In this document: positions 1 to 10,575 of the stretch, piece by piece
Layout: every line of letters starts with the position of its first letter
Numbering within the stretch: position 1 is the first letter of the stretch
Notes under the pieces: generated by a model
Database searches by the model: none
The model's input: only the letters and a program-made list of their open reading frames with translations
What the model was told of the DNA's origin: nothing
Source of the DNA: Buxus sempervirens
Taxonomy: Eukaryota > Streptophyta > Magnoliopsida > Buxales > Buxaceae
Reading direction: 5' to 3'
Length of the DNA: 64,000 nt
Assembly: GCA_947561395.2 (NCBI GenBank)
Contig: OX387192.1
Coordinates: 10,638,221-10,702,220, forward strand
Program-made: the position numbers and the translations under genes

Positions 1-488
1 ATCTTGATTGGTATTGAAGAGGATTATATTTTTTTGATCATGACAATATTTTAAATTGAATTGACATATTATTTTCAGCATGCATGTGCTACTTGCTGAG
101 ACATTCTTTTCTCATATTGGTTTTGTTTTCCTTTCAGATACTCCGGCAGAGGATACGACTATTGGGTTTTAGCCAGAGGACTCTTATGGAGCTGAGGATT
201 ATTTCGTTCAGTAGGTTATAGTCTGATATTGATTCATTTTGTATTTGTTTGTTCCTGTGGATTGATGAGAAATTGAGAGTAGAGAATTTGAGTCAAAAAT
301 GATTTCTTTAAAGGACCTGTAATAGAACTATTTATTTTTTCCTATGCTTAATAGAATGTTGATATTACGCACTCTGATATTATGACTCATATTTTGTTAT
401 GAGATAGCATGAGCACTATGGGCCCATACATAACACTTCGGAGACAAGTTTATATCTTTAGTGAACAAATCGGATCTGGGGCTTTACA
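1..488 (+). repeat. LTR-A0, 3' part of a chromovirus-like LTR (5' end outside window)
   Basis: This is the last part of a forward LTR of family A. It has the family's GCATGCATGTGCTACT block near 78, the TTTCCTTTCAG acceptor-like tract ending at 138, and the terminal GGGGCTTTACA (consensus GGGGCGTTACA) ending at 488. A degenerate primer-binding site and a gag remnant follow, so this is read as the 5' LTR of a forward Ty3/gypsy chromovirus rather than a solo LTR. The short frame after the acceptor has an in-frame TAG and has decayed. Confidence 0.75.
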
Positions 489-492
489 GAGG

Positions 493-504
493 CAGTATTA
501 AAGC
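493..504 (+). other. Degenerate primer-binding site
   Basis: CAGTATTAAAGC matches 9 of 12 positions of TGGTATCAAAGC, the primer site of the intact gypsy element at 46339-46350. It lies 4 nt after the LTR end at 488, which is the expected place for priming of minus-strand synthesis by a tRNA. Confidence 0.5.
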
Positions 505-632
505 ATACTAGGATTCCCAATCCTAGGTAGTGAGACCTTAAGTTGGTATGGGATGGTGTGCTCGTTAAATAGAACTTTAAGGATTAGGTGAGAGATACTA
601 TCTAAATCAAGTATTGTATTTTGCAGCTATAC

Positions 633-955
633 ATGGCAGGTAGAGGAGACGATCTAGGACCGTTGATGCTCTAGCAGATAAGCCAACACATGAGCAGCCG
701 CGGGACGTCCCACATCAGATGGGTGATATATGGGCTGCTATGGGCACATTGACTCATCTCTTGACTATGGCGAGAGAGGAGAGGATAAGCCAGACTGGCA
801 ATGGTAATGACCATTGTAATGGCCAAGAACTTGGAGATATGCAGAGACGGGATGGAGATTGACCTACTTTGAGAGAGATTGAACAGTTTAGGAGATTGAC
901 TTCTCCATCGTTACACAGAGACCCAAACCCAATGGAGCTTGAAAGATGGGTGCAG
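633..955 (+). pseudogene. Ty3/gypsy gag remnant (N-terminal part)
   Basis: The conceptual frame begins MAGRG and later has a DPNPMELERWVQRVEK-like block, the part of chromovirus Gag where PDPMEAERWI is usual (compare the intact Gag at 44850-46199). Gag would form the virus-like particle of the element. The frame is broken by stops (for example TGA near 860) and no zinc knuckle is reached before the sequence changes to another element near 955. It follows an LTR end and a primer-site remnant, so it belongs to the element whose LTR ends at 488. It cannot be functional. Confidence 0.55.
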
Positions 956-1057
956 AGGGTTGAGAAGAAGAGAGAAAGGGAAGGAAGTGGCAACTGAGTT
1001 TTTACAGACCCAGAAGAGAAAGGGGAAGGTGACAAAGGAAGAGATCATGGATCTATC
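955..1057 (+). pseudogene. Tat-like Ty3/gypsy gag-protease fragment, left part
   Basis: An open frame contains TEFLQTQKRKGKVTKEEI and runs up to the insertion junction at 1057. The same kind of frame resumes at 12361 on the far side of the inserted LTR. I read the two as one interrupted coding fragment of a Tat-like element, the region between Gag and protease. The boundary with the chromovirus gag remnant on its left is approximate. Confidence 0.4.
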
Positions 1058-1654
1058 TGTAATGCCCTGGATCTGAGTTACGTAGAGAAACCATAACTCA
1101 TCTTCGAAGGTTAATATATAACACAGGATCGCAATATCAGAGTGAAGGAAAAACATGAATGAACAATAACTAAATAATCAGAGTGCACTACAATCCAAAA
1201 CTAAAATAATGAATACAGTAGTACAACTCTAAACTCACATAACCGAGCAACTACCCGCAGGTATCGTCCTCTCCAAGAGCAGCTAAAAACAAGACAAAAC
1301 AATACGGAATGAGATACGAATATCCTAGTAAGTAGCACATGCATGTACAAATACATTTTTCATAGTTATAAAACATGGATCGAATAATACGCAGGCAACG
1401 ATGGCGATAACACGATTAATCCGACTAATCCCACAATAATTCAGCAGACAAAGAAGATATAACTAATGAAGAACAACATGTAATTCAAATCTGTAGTATT
1501 GATGTCAACTAACCCAAATAATCACGAAATCCAATCTAATCATAAAACCATGTCTCGATGAAACTGAGTTTTCATAACAATCCAATAGATATATCTCAAG
1601 TCAAGTCAATTGCCAATATAGATAAAATCATATCATGCTCAAGCTCACATATCC

Positions 1655-2010
1655 CGCCTACCAAGACTCGGATACTGAAATGACGTCCTACTCTAGGTAT
1701 TGTCATCCAATGTCGGCCTACTCCGGGTATCGACATTGACAACATCGAACTACTTGTAGTGTCAGTGTTGCTCTACAACGGGGTGGAGATACAAACCATA
1801 GAGGCTAATGTCATGTAGTTCACTTTAATTGGGTAATTTGCATGCCTGAGCGACATCCAAGCCTCCTTGTACACAGTCCGGTCAACATAGACCCAGCACT
1901 TTGAAATGACGGCCTATCCAGGAACTCGTCATCCAATGTCGGCCTACTATGGGTATTGACACTGACAACTCGGCTTATACAAGGATACGGGCTGCTCTAC
2001 ACTGGTCATG
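1655..2010 (-). other. Two stem-loop arrays of LTR-A1
   Basis: Two related blocks (about 1655-1800 and 1850-2010) hold hairpins with a CCTACTC-type loop. CAATGTCG pairs perfectly with CGACATTG at 1708-1738. ATGACG pairs with CGTCAT at 1904-1930. In other LTR-A copies the same hairpins have different stems that still pair. Two arrays in one LTR point to a local duplication. Function is unknown. Confidence 0.6.
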
Positions 2011-2530
2011 GCAACACTCATGACTATGCAATTACAATAATAAAGTCAACACATCACATTACAAAGCTTAGACTCTGGATCTAGGACAAGCTAAACCTTA
2101 AATGAAAATAAATTCAGCAACTCAACTCAATATATAACCCACCATGTAAAACCAACATCCCATGCCACCATAGCTAAATGTAAACAATGTTTATCATGGT
2201 CACTCAGGACCAGCTCGCTCCATAATGGAGTCCTCAACGTATGTATTTATCATGGGTCACACAGGACCAGCAATACTTCATGGAACTCCAAATGTATTTC
2301 AAAACCCAAAGAACAATATTCAAACCAATCTTTGTAAGCAAATAACTCAAGAGAAACCTCTTTATAAAATCTGATCAACAAGTAAAAGTTTAATAAATTC
2401 CAGCCCAAAAGTAATACCAAATCTAAAAACTCAGAAATTAAACAATGATTATAAAATACATTCAATCAGCAAAGGTTTTGCTCAAATACTTATATTAGTT
2501 CAAGTAAAAGTTTTATAAATTCTTTTCTTA

Positions 2531-3256
2531 ATATTCATTGCTAAGGCTTCCTTTTTCACGTACTTGAATTGCTGTAGAGATTCAATGTGTAACTATTTCA
2601 GATCATAACTAACCTTAATAAATTCTGAGAATAAGCTAAGTGGTGAAAACCCGAATTTGGTTAGTCAAGAATTCAGCAGCAACCCACTATCAAGTTCTAT
2701 AAATTTTTCTCTACATTTAGACCTACTTCACTTTAATATCCAACAACCACCTCAAAAACTTTGCAACACTTGATTAGATATCCTAGAGTAATAGTTTGAG
2801 TTTAGAAACTTGAATTACATCTCCCATGAACTCAACCGCACTAGGTTGTTCTTATTTTTTTTAACTAGAATTGGAACCAACTTCCATTAATCTATATTCA
2901 TTGCTAAGGCTTCCTTTTTCACGTACTTGAATTGCTGTAGAGATTCAATGTGTAACTATTTCAGATCATAACTAACCTTAATAAATTCTAAGAATAAGCT
3001 AAGTGATGAAAACCCGAATTTGGTTAGTCAAGAATTCAGCAGCAACCCACTATCAAGTTCTATAAATTTTTCTCTACATTTAGACCTACTTCACTTTAAT
3101 ATCCAACAACCACCTCAACAACTTTGCAACACTTGATTAGATATCCTAGAGTAATAGTTTGAGTTTAGAAACTTGAATTACATCTCCCATGAACTCAACC
3201 GCACTAGGTTGTTCTTATTTTTTTTAACTAGAATTGGAACCAACTTCCATTAATCT
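2531..3256. repeat. 363-bp direct tandem duplication
   Basis: Two adjacent 363-bp units (2531-2893 and 2894-3256), both starting ATATTCATTGCTAAGG and ending CATTAATCT, differ at only a few positions seen by eye. The duplication lies within LTR-A1 and is recent relative to the LTR. Confidence 0.9.
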
Positions 3257-3701
3257 CTCTTCAATCCTCTATACTACATGTTAGGCACTTAATATTCTTC
3301 ATAGGATCTAATTACCACTTAGATAGATACATTAGATTAGTTTTTTAACAATTAAACTAAAGAAACAGCTTAGAATTAATTAGCCACAGTTGCTATGCAT
3401 TTTGATATGGGGCGCTGATGTAAAACCCCAGTTTTTGGTAGGAATTAAATTAAAGGATTAATTAGTAGATTTAATCAAATTAATTAAATCTGGAGATTTG
3501 GGGTCATTAGGTGGCAAAGAAATAAGTAGAATTTTATTAAGTAATTAAGTACGAAATTAAAAATTGGTAGTGATTAGGAACTTAGCAAATAAATATTTCA
3601 GGTAACCTCAACTTTTGGGAGGGGTAAATATGAGATTTCAATGTTTAAGATTAGGGTGAGTAATAAATCTATTAGGTTAAGGGGAGAGGGTTTTCGCGGA
3701 C

Positions 3702-3710
3702 TATAAATAG
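3702..3710 (+). promoter_or_regulatory. TATA box of LTR-A2
   Basis: TATAAATAG lies about 285 bp into the LTR and about 170 bp before the predicted donor. Equivalent boxes occur in LTR-A1 (11992-12001, minus), LTR-A5 (20250-20258) and LTR-A7 (51271-51280, minus), so it is probably the LTR promoter. Confidence 0.6.
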
Positions 3711-4220
3711 ATCATTAGGTTAAATTTCGGGGAAAAAGGAAAAAGAAAACGAGAGGCCATGTATTGAGATTGGCTGCTGCCTGGTACGCTTGGTATCAAA
3801 GGGCGTCAACCGAAAAGTTTCGATCTCCGGGGGAGTCTATTAAAAAGGGATGGAAGCTAGAAGAAAATCCTCTATTCGGTGAGTAGCATCTGTAAAACCC
3901 AAATTTTAGAATTTTAATTGGAGGAAAATATTTGGAAATTTAAATAATTATTTTTGGTGGAATTTCAGGTGGATGTTTCACAAGGGCATTTGGGGAATTT
4001 TAGAAAATTTTGAAATGGTATAAACTAGGGTAAGTGGAGTTACGTTTTAATTTCAATGGTCAAGAAATATTAATTTGGGAACCCTATTAAATATAATTGC
4101 ATAGTAGAGGTTGTATTTGTTTAATGGCTAATTAGGGAGCTAAGGGTGTGTCATAGTGTAGGAAGTTGGGTGGAGGAGCACTACAACAGATCATTAAGTG
4201 GGAGCTGAAAGGTTGAGCAC

Positions 4221-4482
4221 ATGCAAGGGGTTCACGATGAGAGCTGCTGGAGGTGGTTCTTTAGCTTCCAAGGGTTGCTGGAGAAAGGACACTTGGAGTT
4301 CTTGTTGCTGGAGAAAAAGAGGAGCAGCAGAAGGAAGGGCTTTCTAGAGCTTCATTGTTGCTGGAGAAAAAGAAAAAGGGAGAGAGCAGCAGAAGGTGGA
4401 GAACCAGAGATTCTTTTGGAGTTCTGGAAAAAAATTTCTGCAGCAAGTTCAAGTGGTAGAGTGTTCCAGACGTCCAGATCAA
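4221..4482 (+). CDS. Predicted exon 1 of a small LTR-encoded frame (hypothetical)
   Basis: The frame opens with ATG at 4221 and stays open for 87 codons plus one base to a possible donor (TCA A|GTAAGA) at 4483. Joined to the acceptor at 7378 the frame continues into the conserved short exon 7379-7461, because the intron is in phase 1. The product is rich in Glu, Lys, Arg and Leu and holds imperfect repeats built on GTTGCTGGAGAAA, so openness may come from simple sequence. No family is recognised. No equivalent long open exon 1 with an ATG was found in the other LTR-A copies, although LTR-A2 has an open phase-1 stretch before its donor. Confidence 0.25.
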
Positions 4483-4887
4483 GTAAGAACTTATTTTTGG
4501 TTAGGTTATAACAAGTCTCATGAGAAATTATGAGCTGGACGAGCAGATCTTAGATCTGAAATTTTTCTGCAATCATTTCCAGATTGTGAAGTGGTTATGG
4601 ACGTGGTGAACATCTGAGTTTCATTGCTGGTTATTTGAAGTTTGCATGCCAGCAAATATAAGGCAAGTAGCCCTTTCAAATGTCATGATTTTCGTGTGTT
4701 ATGTGGACATCCTGAAACTCAGATTTGAATTGAACGAAATTGATAGAATCTGTGCATGTTTGGGCATTTAATTTATGATGCAATGTTGGCTTAGTTCGAT
4801 TAAATCCAAACTGTTTTAGTGGGGTTCTTAGTATAGTTTTTCCAAATACCTTTGCTTGCATGGAATGTGTATTATGGATTCAGGTTT

Positions 4888-5480
4888 AAGGAAACCAGAA
4901 ATTGTTCTGAGATATGTTTCCAGATTCAGATTTAGCATGTTTAGATTTAATTCAAGTTAGTATGATTGTGTTATTTGAATAATGTTCAAGTGGTTAGAAA
5001 TGGTTGCAATGGAGAAGATTGGTTCAGATTTATAGAAGTTGCAAAAATTTACTAAGTTCAGATTTATAGAGTTCTCAGAAATTTACTAAGTTCAGATTTA
5101 TATAGTGTTCTCAGAAATTTACTAAATTCAGAAATTTGTAGAGTTCAGAAATATACTAAGTTCAGAAATTTATAGAGTTCAGCAATTTACTAAGTTCAGA
5201 AATTTATAGAGTTCAAAAAATTATAGAGTTCAGCAATTTACTAAGTTCAGAAATTTACTAAGTTCAGATTTTTAGTAAGTTCAGATTGTCGTGAGTACAG
5301 ATTTTTAGTAAGGAAACCAGAAATTGTTCTGAGATATGTTTCCAGATTCAGATTTAGCATGTTTAGATTTAATTCAAGTTAGTATGATTGTGTTATTTGA
5401 ATAATGTCCAAGTGGTTAGAAATGGTTGCAATGGAGAAGATTGGTTTAGATTAATAGAAGTTGCAAAAATTTACTAAGTT
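4888..5480. repeat. Internal repeats of LTR-A3
   Basis: A block of about 170 bp starting AAGGAAACCAGAAATTG at 4888 recurs at 5310 (spacing 422 bp). Between the copies is a degenerate short array of AAATTTACTAAGTTCAGA-like units (about 5040-5310). Short TTCAGCTATGAGCTRTAAC repeats follow at 5535-5610. These explain part of the large size of this LTR. Confidence 0.8.
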
Positions 5481-6960
5481 CAGATTGTCATGAGTACAGA
5501 TTTTCCAAGTTCAGAATTAGTTCAGGTTATATAAGTTCAGCTATGAGCTGTAACTTAAACTCAAATAAGTTTATATAAGTTCAGCTATGAGCTATAACTT
5601 AAACTCAGATAAGTTCAGATTTATGTTAAAGCTGAATTCATATCTGGGCACATTCGTTTAATCTCAATAAATTTGACTGTGTTATATGGATGTTTTCCAT
5701 GGTACTAGAAGAGGGTTGGTTACATGGAGTTAGCTCAGTCCTAAAGCATTTTTCATCTGCAGCAAGTTACAAGTTTGTGGGAAACCATGTTGGGCGTGTA
5801 AGCTAGGAGAGTGATAAAACCTGTTTAGATTAATTTCGGAAGTGTTGATTTGCGCTATTTATATTCTATGTGTTGTGCTAAAGGTGGTCTAGAGGGTTGG
5901 TATCGGTTCAGTCCTAGAGAAATTGGAGGTGAGGCAAGTTGGAAATACAAGGTAAAAATTCTGCAGCATCCATGGTGGATGTTCTAAACTTAATTTTTGG
6001 GTCAAGTCTTTTTGGTTATTGCACTTAATTAATTCGAGAAGTATTTTAGAACTATTAGAAACCCATGGTAATTAGTTTGATAACAAAGTTTATGGAGTAA
6101 ATAGTATTGGGATCATCTAGAGGAAGTTAACAAATTTGAATTCCTATGATTAGAGGTTTGGCACTTGTTTCATACTAGGTGCAGCGGACTAATTAGTTGA
6201 GTTTTAAGTTCTCTCATCATTTTCAATCTAGAGTCATTAGATTCTCAAGTGTTATTAGTAATTTATTTTGGATAAATAAATAAAAGGGATTGAGAGGTTA
6301 TGAAACATGGAAGCAAGTGTATGAGCTGGTTTTCTGCAGCATGTGGTCCTTTCTTAGTTATCATGGTGTCAAGCATGATTTATTATTTCATTTGAGTTAA
6401 TCAAGGATCAAATGAGGTTCAAGAGTTGTTAGTGACTTTTGGGAACTCTCTTAACAGTAAAAATATAGGAAGTAATTAATATTAGAACAAATTAGAAAAG
6501 GGAGTAGCAAATCTGAAATTTTGTTGAAGCTAATAAAGAGTTGAGTATCAGAAATTTCTGGGACAGATTTTAATACCAATGAAATTAGTTGGTTTCTATT
6601 ATGACCTGAAAAGAAATTGATGGTGTTTTCTTCTAATATTCACTGGTTATCTTTTTTGGTTTTAAGTGAAAAATATTTTCATTGTATGTATCATTGCTGT
6701 AAACTTTTATTATTGGTTGGTTTTAGTGTTTCTTTGGAACTGAATTTGGTATTACCATATATAAATGACTTGGTTTTCATTGAGCATGACTTTATGCTAA
6801 ATTAGTAAATCATTTGATAAGTTTGCCAAAGTAATAAGGGTGAGACTTAGTGTGTATCCACATTCGAGTTGTCAGTGAATTTTGTACATTTTGTTTGAAT
6901 TAAGTTTAGGGTTCCTTAGTGCATTTCCTCCATGATGGAGAGGCCTTCCATGAGGGAAGT

Positions 6961-7090
6961 GCTGCAGCAACTCCCTTTCCACCATGAGGGTAAGGTCACA
7001 TGAGTATTTCCGCCATGAGGGAAGTGCTGCAGCAACTCCCTTTCCACCATGAGGGTAAGGTCACATGAGTATTTCCGCCATGAGGGCGAT
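6961..7090. repeat. 65-bp tandem duplication in LTR-A3
   Basis: Two 65-bp units starting GCTGCAGCAACTCCCTTTCC at 6961 and 7026. The unit contains an imperfect CCATGAGGG motif that also occurs, inverted, in LTR-A4 near 14100-14300. Confidence 0.85.
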
Positions 7091-7378
7091 GAATTGGTTT
7101 GTTTGAGCTGTTGCAGTATTTCGACTGGATTGTATGGAACACTAGTGCTTAACCACACAAAATGGACAAACTTCACGAGTCCCAATATATGTATATTTTA
7201 TCTCAAATTTGATTTTGTTATCGAGTATGATTGTTGAGATTTGTCGGATTAGTCGAGGCTAACCGTAAACTTAATTGATTACAACTTATGCATGGTTTAG
7301 AACTGTTATAACTGTATTTTGTTCATGCATTTCTGCTTGTTGAGATATTCGTATCTCACTGTTTTGTTTTGTTTTCAG

Positions 7379-7461
7379 ATCTCGGTGAGGACGATACCGG
7401 GGGTGTTGATATTCCGGTGGACTATCCGGAGTATCGTGAGGAGGACTATTTTTCTGAGTAG
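7379..7461 (+). CDS. Conserved short exon after the LTR acceptor (hypothetical)
   Basis: The reading frame set by the last base of exon 1 plus AT runs 27 codons to TAG at 7459-7461 and ends ...YREEDYFSE. The same phase and the same YREED(Y/F)(Y/F) block just before a stop follow the acceptor in LTR-A6 (44037-44113) and in both LTRs of the Tekay-like element (ends about 46745 and 37523). Arg is encoded by CGT here, AGG, AGA and CGA elsewhere. The product is unknown. Confidence 0.4.
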
Positions 7462-7661
7462 AGACTTGTAGTTGTCTGGTTTTTTTTTTTTTGGATATTG
7501 TGAGTTGCTTATGATTATTGTACTTCATGGTCGGATGGTGTTTGGGAACTTTTAGCGAACCTTCATATCTGAAACTGAATTTTTGTTCATTTATGTCATG
7601 TTTCCTATACTCTGCTAGGATCCTGTGAATTTTAGTTAACCTTCGGATACGAGTTACGGTC

Positions 7662-10143
7662 ATTTCACGTAACCCGGATTCGGGGCGTTACAGCATCGTT
7701 TTGTTTCGTCGTTGGTTTTGATCTCTATGATTTGCTGAAAGCATGTTTCTGAATAGCTTATGTTCGAGCGTGAGTTTGTTTGATGGGTTTAGAAGTCGTG
7801 ATTTAAAACTTGGTTAGATTAAATCCGAAATAGGTTTAAAGGTATTTTGGTAATGGTAGAAGCCTATACGAGTAGTTACAGAGGTCAAAAGTTCGGCCAG
7901 TCATGGAATTCTGTGATTAACAGAGAGTCATATATCGGAGGTAGGATCCGCCGACTTGGCGCCTACCTAGCGCCTAGTGAAAGAGTCGGTGCAAGCCAAG
8001 TTTCCTTGTTCTTGCCGAGTTCGCGCCTAGCTCACACCTACCACGCGCGAGGTATTCCCTTCTTTCGCTGAGTTCCCACTTGTCTCGCGCCTAGTCGATT
8101 TAGTCCGTGCGAAATGTTGATTCGGTATACGCTGAGTCCGCTCCGACCTCGCGCCAAGCATCAGAGGTCAGCGCATACCCAATAGAAATTGGTTTTGACC
8201 AATCCAAGCCAAATTCGAAACTTTGAGACTTCAACCTCTTACCCGAAGACTAGATTAGGATATTAAAAATATTATATCTCTTCAAAACAATTGGGAGGGC
8301 CTTAAATTAAAATTCTGAGAAATTCTATCAGTGTTCGAAGTAGGAATTGAAGGAATCTGGGTAGGATACTGGTTGTTCATGGCACTATAAGATAATGAGT
8401 TGGTCTCCTTTATGCATTAAAATTGTTATCTGATCATAAATCTGTTTAAGCTGGATTGGTGATATCAAAGAACTAAATTGTATTCAAAATTTCACGTAAC
8501 CCGGATCCGGGGCGTTACAGCATCGTTTTGTTTCGTCGTTGGTTTTGATCTCTATGATTTGCTGAAAGCATGTTTCTGAATAGCTTATGTTCGAGCGTGA
8601 GTTTGTTTGATGGGTTTAGAAGTCGTGATTTAAAACTTGGTTAGATTAAATCCGAAATAGGTTTAAAGGTATTTTGGTAATGGTAGAAGCCTATACGAGT
8701 AGTTACAGAGGTCAAAAGTTCGGCCAGTCATGGAATTCTGTGATTAACAGAGAGTCATATATCGGAGGTAGGATCCGCCGACTTGGCGCCTACCTAGCGC
8801 CTAGTGAAAGAGTCGGTGCAAGCCAAGTTTCCTTGTTCTTGCCGAGTTCGCGCCTAGCTCACACCTACCACGCGCGAGGTATTCCCTTCTTTCGCTGAGT
8901 TCCCACTTGTCTCGCGCCTAGTCGATTTAGTCCGTGCGAAATGTTGATTCGGTATACGCTGAGTCCGCTCCGACCTCGCGCCAAGCATCAGAGGTCAGCG
9001 CATACCCAATAGAAATTGGTTTTGACCAATCCAAGCCAAATTCGAAACTTTGAGACTTCAACCTCTTACCCGAAGACTAGATTAGGATATTAAAAATATT
9101 ATATCTCTTCAAAACAATTGGGAGGGCCTTAAATTAAAATTCTGAGAAATTCTATCAGTGTTCGAAGTAGGAATTGAAGGAATCTGGGTAGGATACTGGT
9201 TGTTCATGGCACTATAAGATAATGAGTTGGTCTCCTTTATGCATTAAAATTGTTATCTGATCATAAATCTGTTTAAGCTGGATTGGTGATATCAAAGAAC
9301 TAAATTGTATTCAAAATTTCACGTAACCCGGATCCGGGGCGTTACAGCATCGTTTTGTTTCGTCGTTGGTTTTGATCTCTATGATTTGCTGAAAGCATGT
9401 TTCTGAATAGCTTATGTTCGAGCGTGAGTTTGTTTGATGGGTTTAGAAGTCGTGATTTAAAACTTGGTTAGATTAAATCCGAAATAGGTTTAAAGGTATT
9501 TTGGTAATGGTAGAAGCCTATACGAGTAGTTACAGAGGTCAAAAGTTCGGCCAGTCATGGAATTCTGTGATTAACAGAGAGTCATATATCGGAGGTAGGA
9601 TCCGCCGACTTGGCGCCTACCTAGCGCCTAGTGAAAGAGTCTGTGCAAGCCAAGTTTCCTTGTTCTTGCCGAGTTCGCGCCTAGCTCACACCTACTACGC
9701 GCGAGGTATTCCCTTCTTTCGCTGAGTTCCCGCTTGTCTCGCGCCTAGTCGATTTAGTCCGTGCGAAATGTTGATTCGGTATACGCTGAGTCCGCTCCGA
9801 CCTCGCGCCAAGCATCAGAGGTCAGCGCATACCTAATAGAAATTGGTTTTGACCAATCCAAGCCAAATTCGAAACTTTGAGACTTCAACCTCTTACCCGA
9901 AGACTAGATTAGGATATTATAAATATTATATCTCTTCAAAACAATTGGGAGGGCCTTAAATTAAAATTCTGAGAAATTCTATCAATGTTCAAAGTAGGAA
10001 TTGAAGGAATCTGGGTAGGATACTGGTTGTTCATGGCACTATAAGATAATGAGTTGGTCTCCTTTATGCATTAAAATTGTTATCTGATCATAAATCTGTT
10101 TAAGCTGGATTGGTGATATCAAAGAACTAAATTGTATTGAAAA
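7662..10143 (+). repeat. 827-bp tandem triplication across an LTR junction
   Basis: Three units start at 7662, 8489 and 9316 with ATTTCACGTAACCCGG. Each unit holds the last 31 bp of LTR-A3, its TSD GCATC and about 790 bp of LTR-A2, so the amplification happened after LTR-A3 inserted. Units 1 and 2 look nearly identical by eye. Unit 3 has a few changes. Each contains a 74-codon frame that is a by-product of the repeat. Each also contains the GC-rich GCGCCTAG island of LTR-A2. Confidence 0.95.
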
Positions 10144-10429
10144 TTACTTGTGTGAGCAAAATGATTTGATTGCTAATCAGTTTTGTTGTTGTGGAGTTTG
10201 GATACCTACTGAAATTTTCATGAGTTGCTGTTCTGGTTGGAACGACTTGAAATGAGTGTATTGGGATATACAGGGTGGTGATCAGTGTGGGTTTAATTGT
10301 TTTGCAAATACGCAGTTTCCACGCGATGGTTTTCTATTTTGGTTTAGCTAGTCCTGGATCCGAGTTTAAGCTTAGTAATGTGATGTATTCGTTTTATTGG
10401 GGTAATGGCATGGCCATGGAGTGTTGCCA

Positions 10430-10575
10430 CGACCGGTGTAGAGCAGCCAAAAACCCTGAGTAGGCCTGGTTGTCAATGCCGAAACCCTGAGTAGGCCGGC
10501 ATTGGATGACGATACCTTGAGTAGGCCGTCATTTCAGAGTATCTGATACCTTGAGTAGGCCGGAACTGTGTACAT
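10430..10575 (+). other. Stem-loop array of LTR-A2
   Basis: Repeated (A)AACCCTGAGTAGGCC loops sit between stems that pair: CAATGCCG with CGGCATTG (10474-10504), ATGACG with CGTCAT (10506-10532), and a weaker CGACCGG with CTGGTTG around 10430-10472. The loop sequence is kept while the stems differ from hairpin to hairpin. Confidence 0.65.

Larger units (their letters stand above)
3891..7692 (+). mobile_element. Solo LTR-A3, nested in LTR-A2
   Basis: It starts TGTAAAACCCAAATTTT, ends CGGATTCGGGGCGTTACA and is flanked by a perfect TSD, GCATC (3886-3890 and 7693-7697). At 3.8 kb it is the longest LTR-A here, partly because of internal tandem repeats. The insertion point is 12 bp after the donor GT of LTR-A2. 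It carries possible donors at 4483 (GTAAGA) and 4663 (GCAAGTAGCC), a TTCG hairpin at 7341-7358 and an acceptor TTTTGTTTTCAG ending at 7378. Confidence 0.93.

Noticed and set aside
1655..2010. Regular repeats taken as a CRISPR-like array
   Set aside because: Plant LTR sequence; units are imperfect, few and overlapping with hairpin stems, with no cas genes.
7847..9725. Three identical 74-codon plus-strand frames (7847, 8674, 9501)
   Set aside because: They are one chance frame copied with the 827-bp triplication inside an LTR; no protein family, no conservation in other LTR-A copies.
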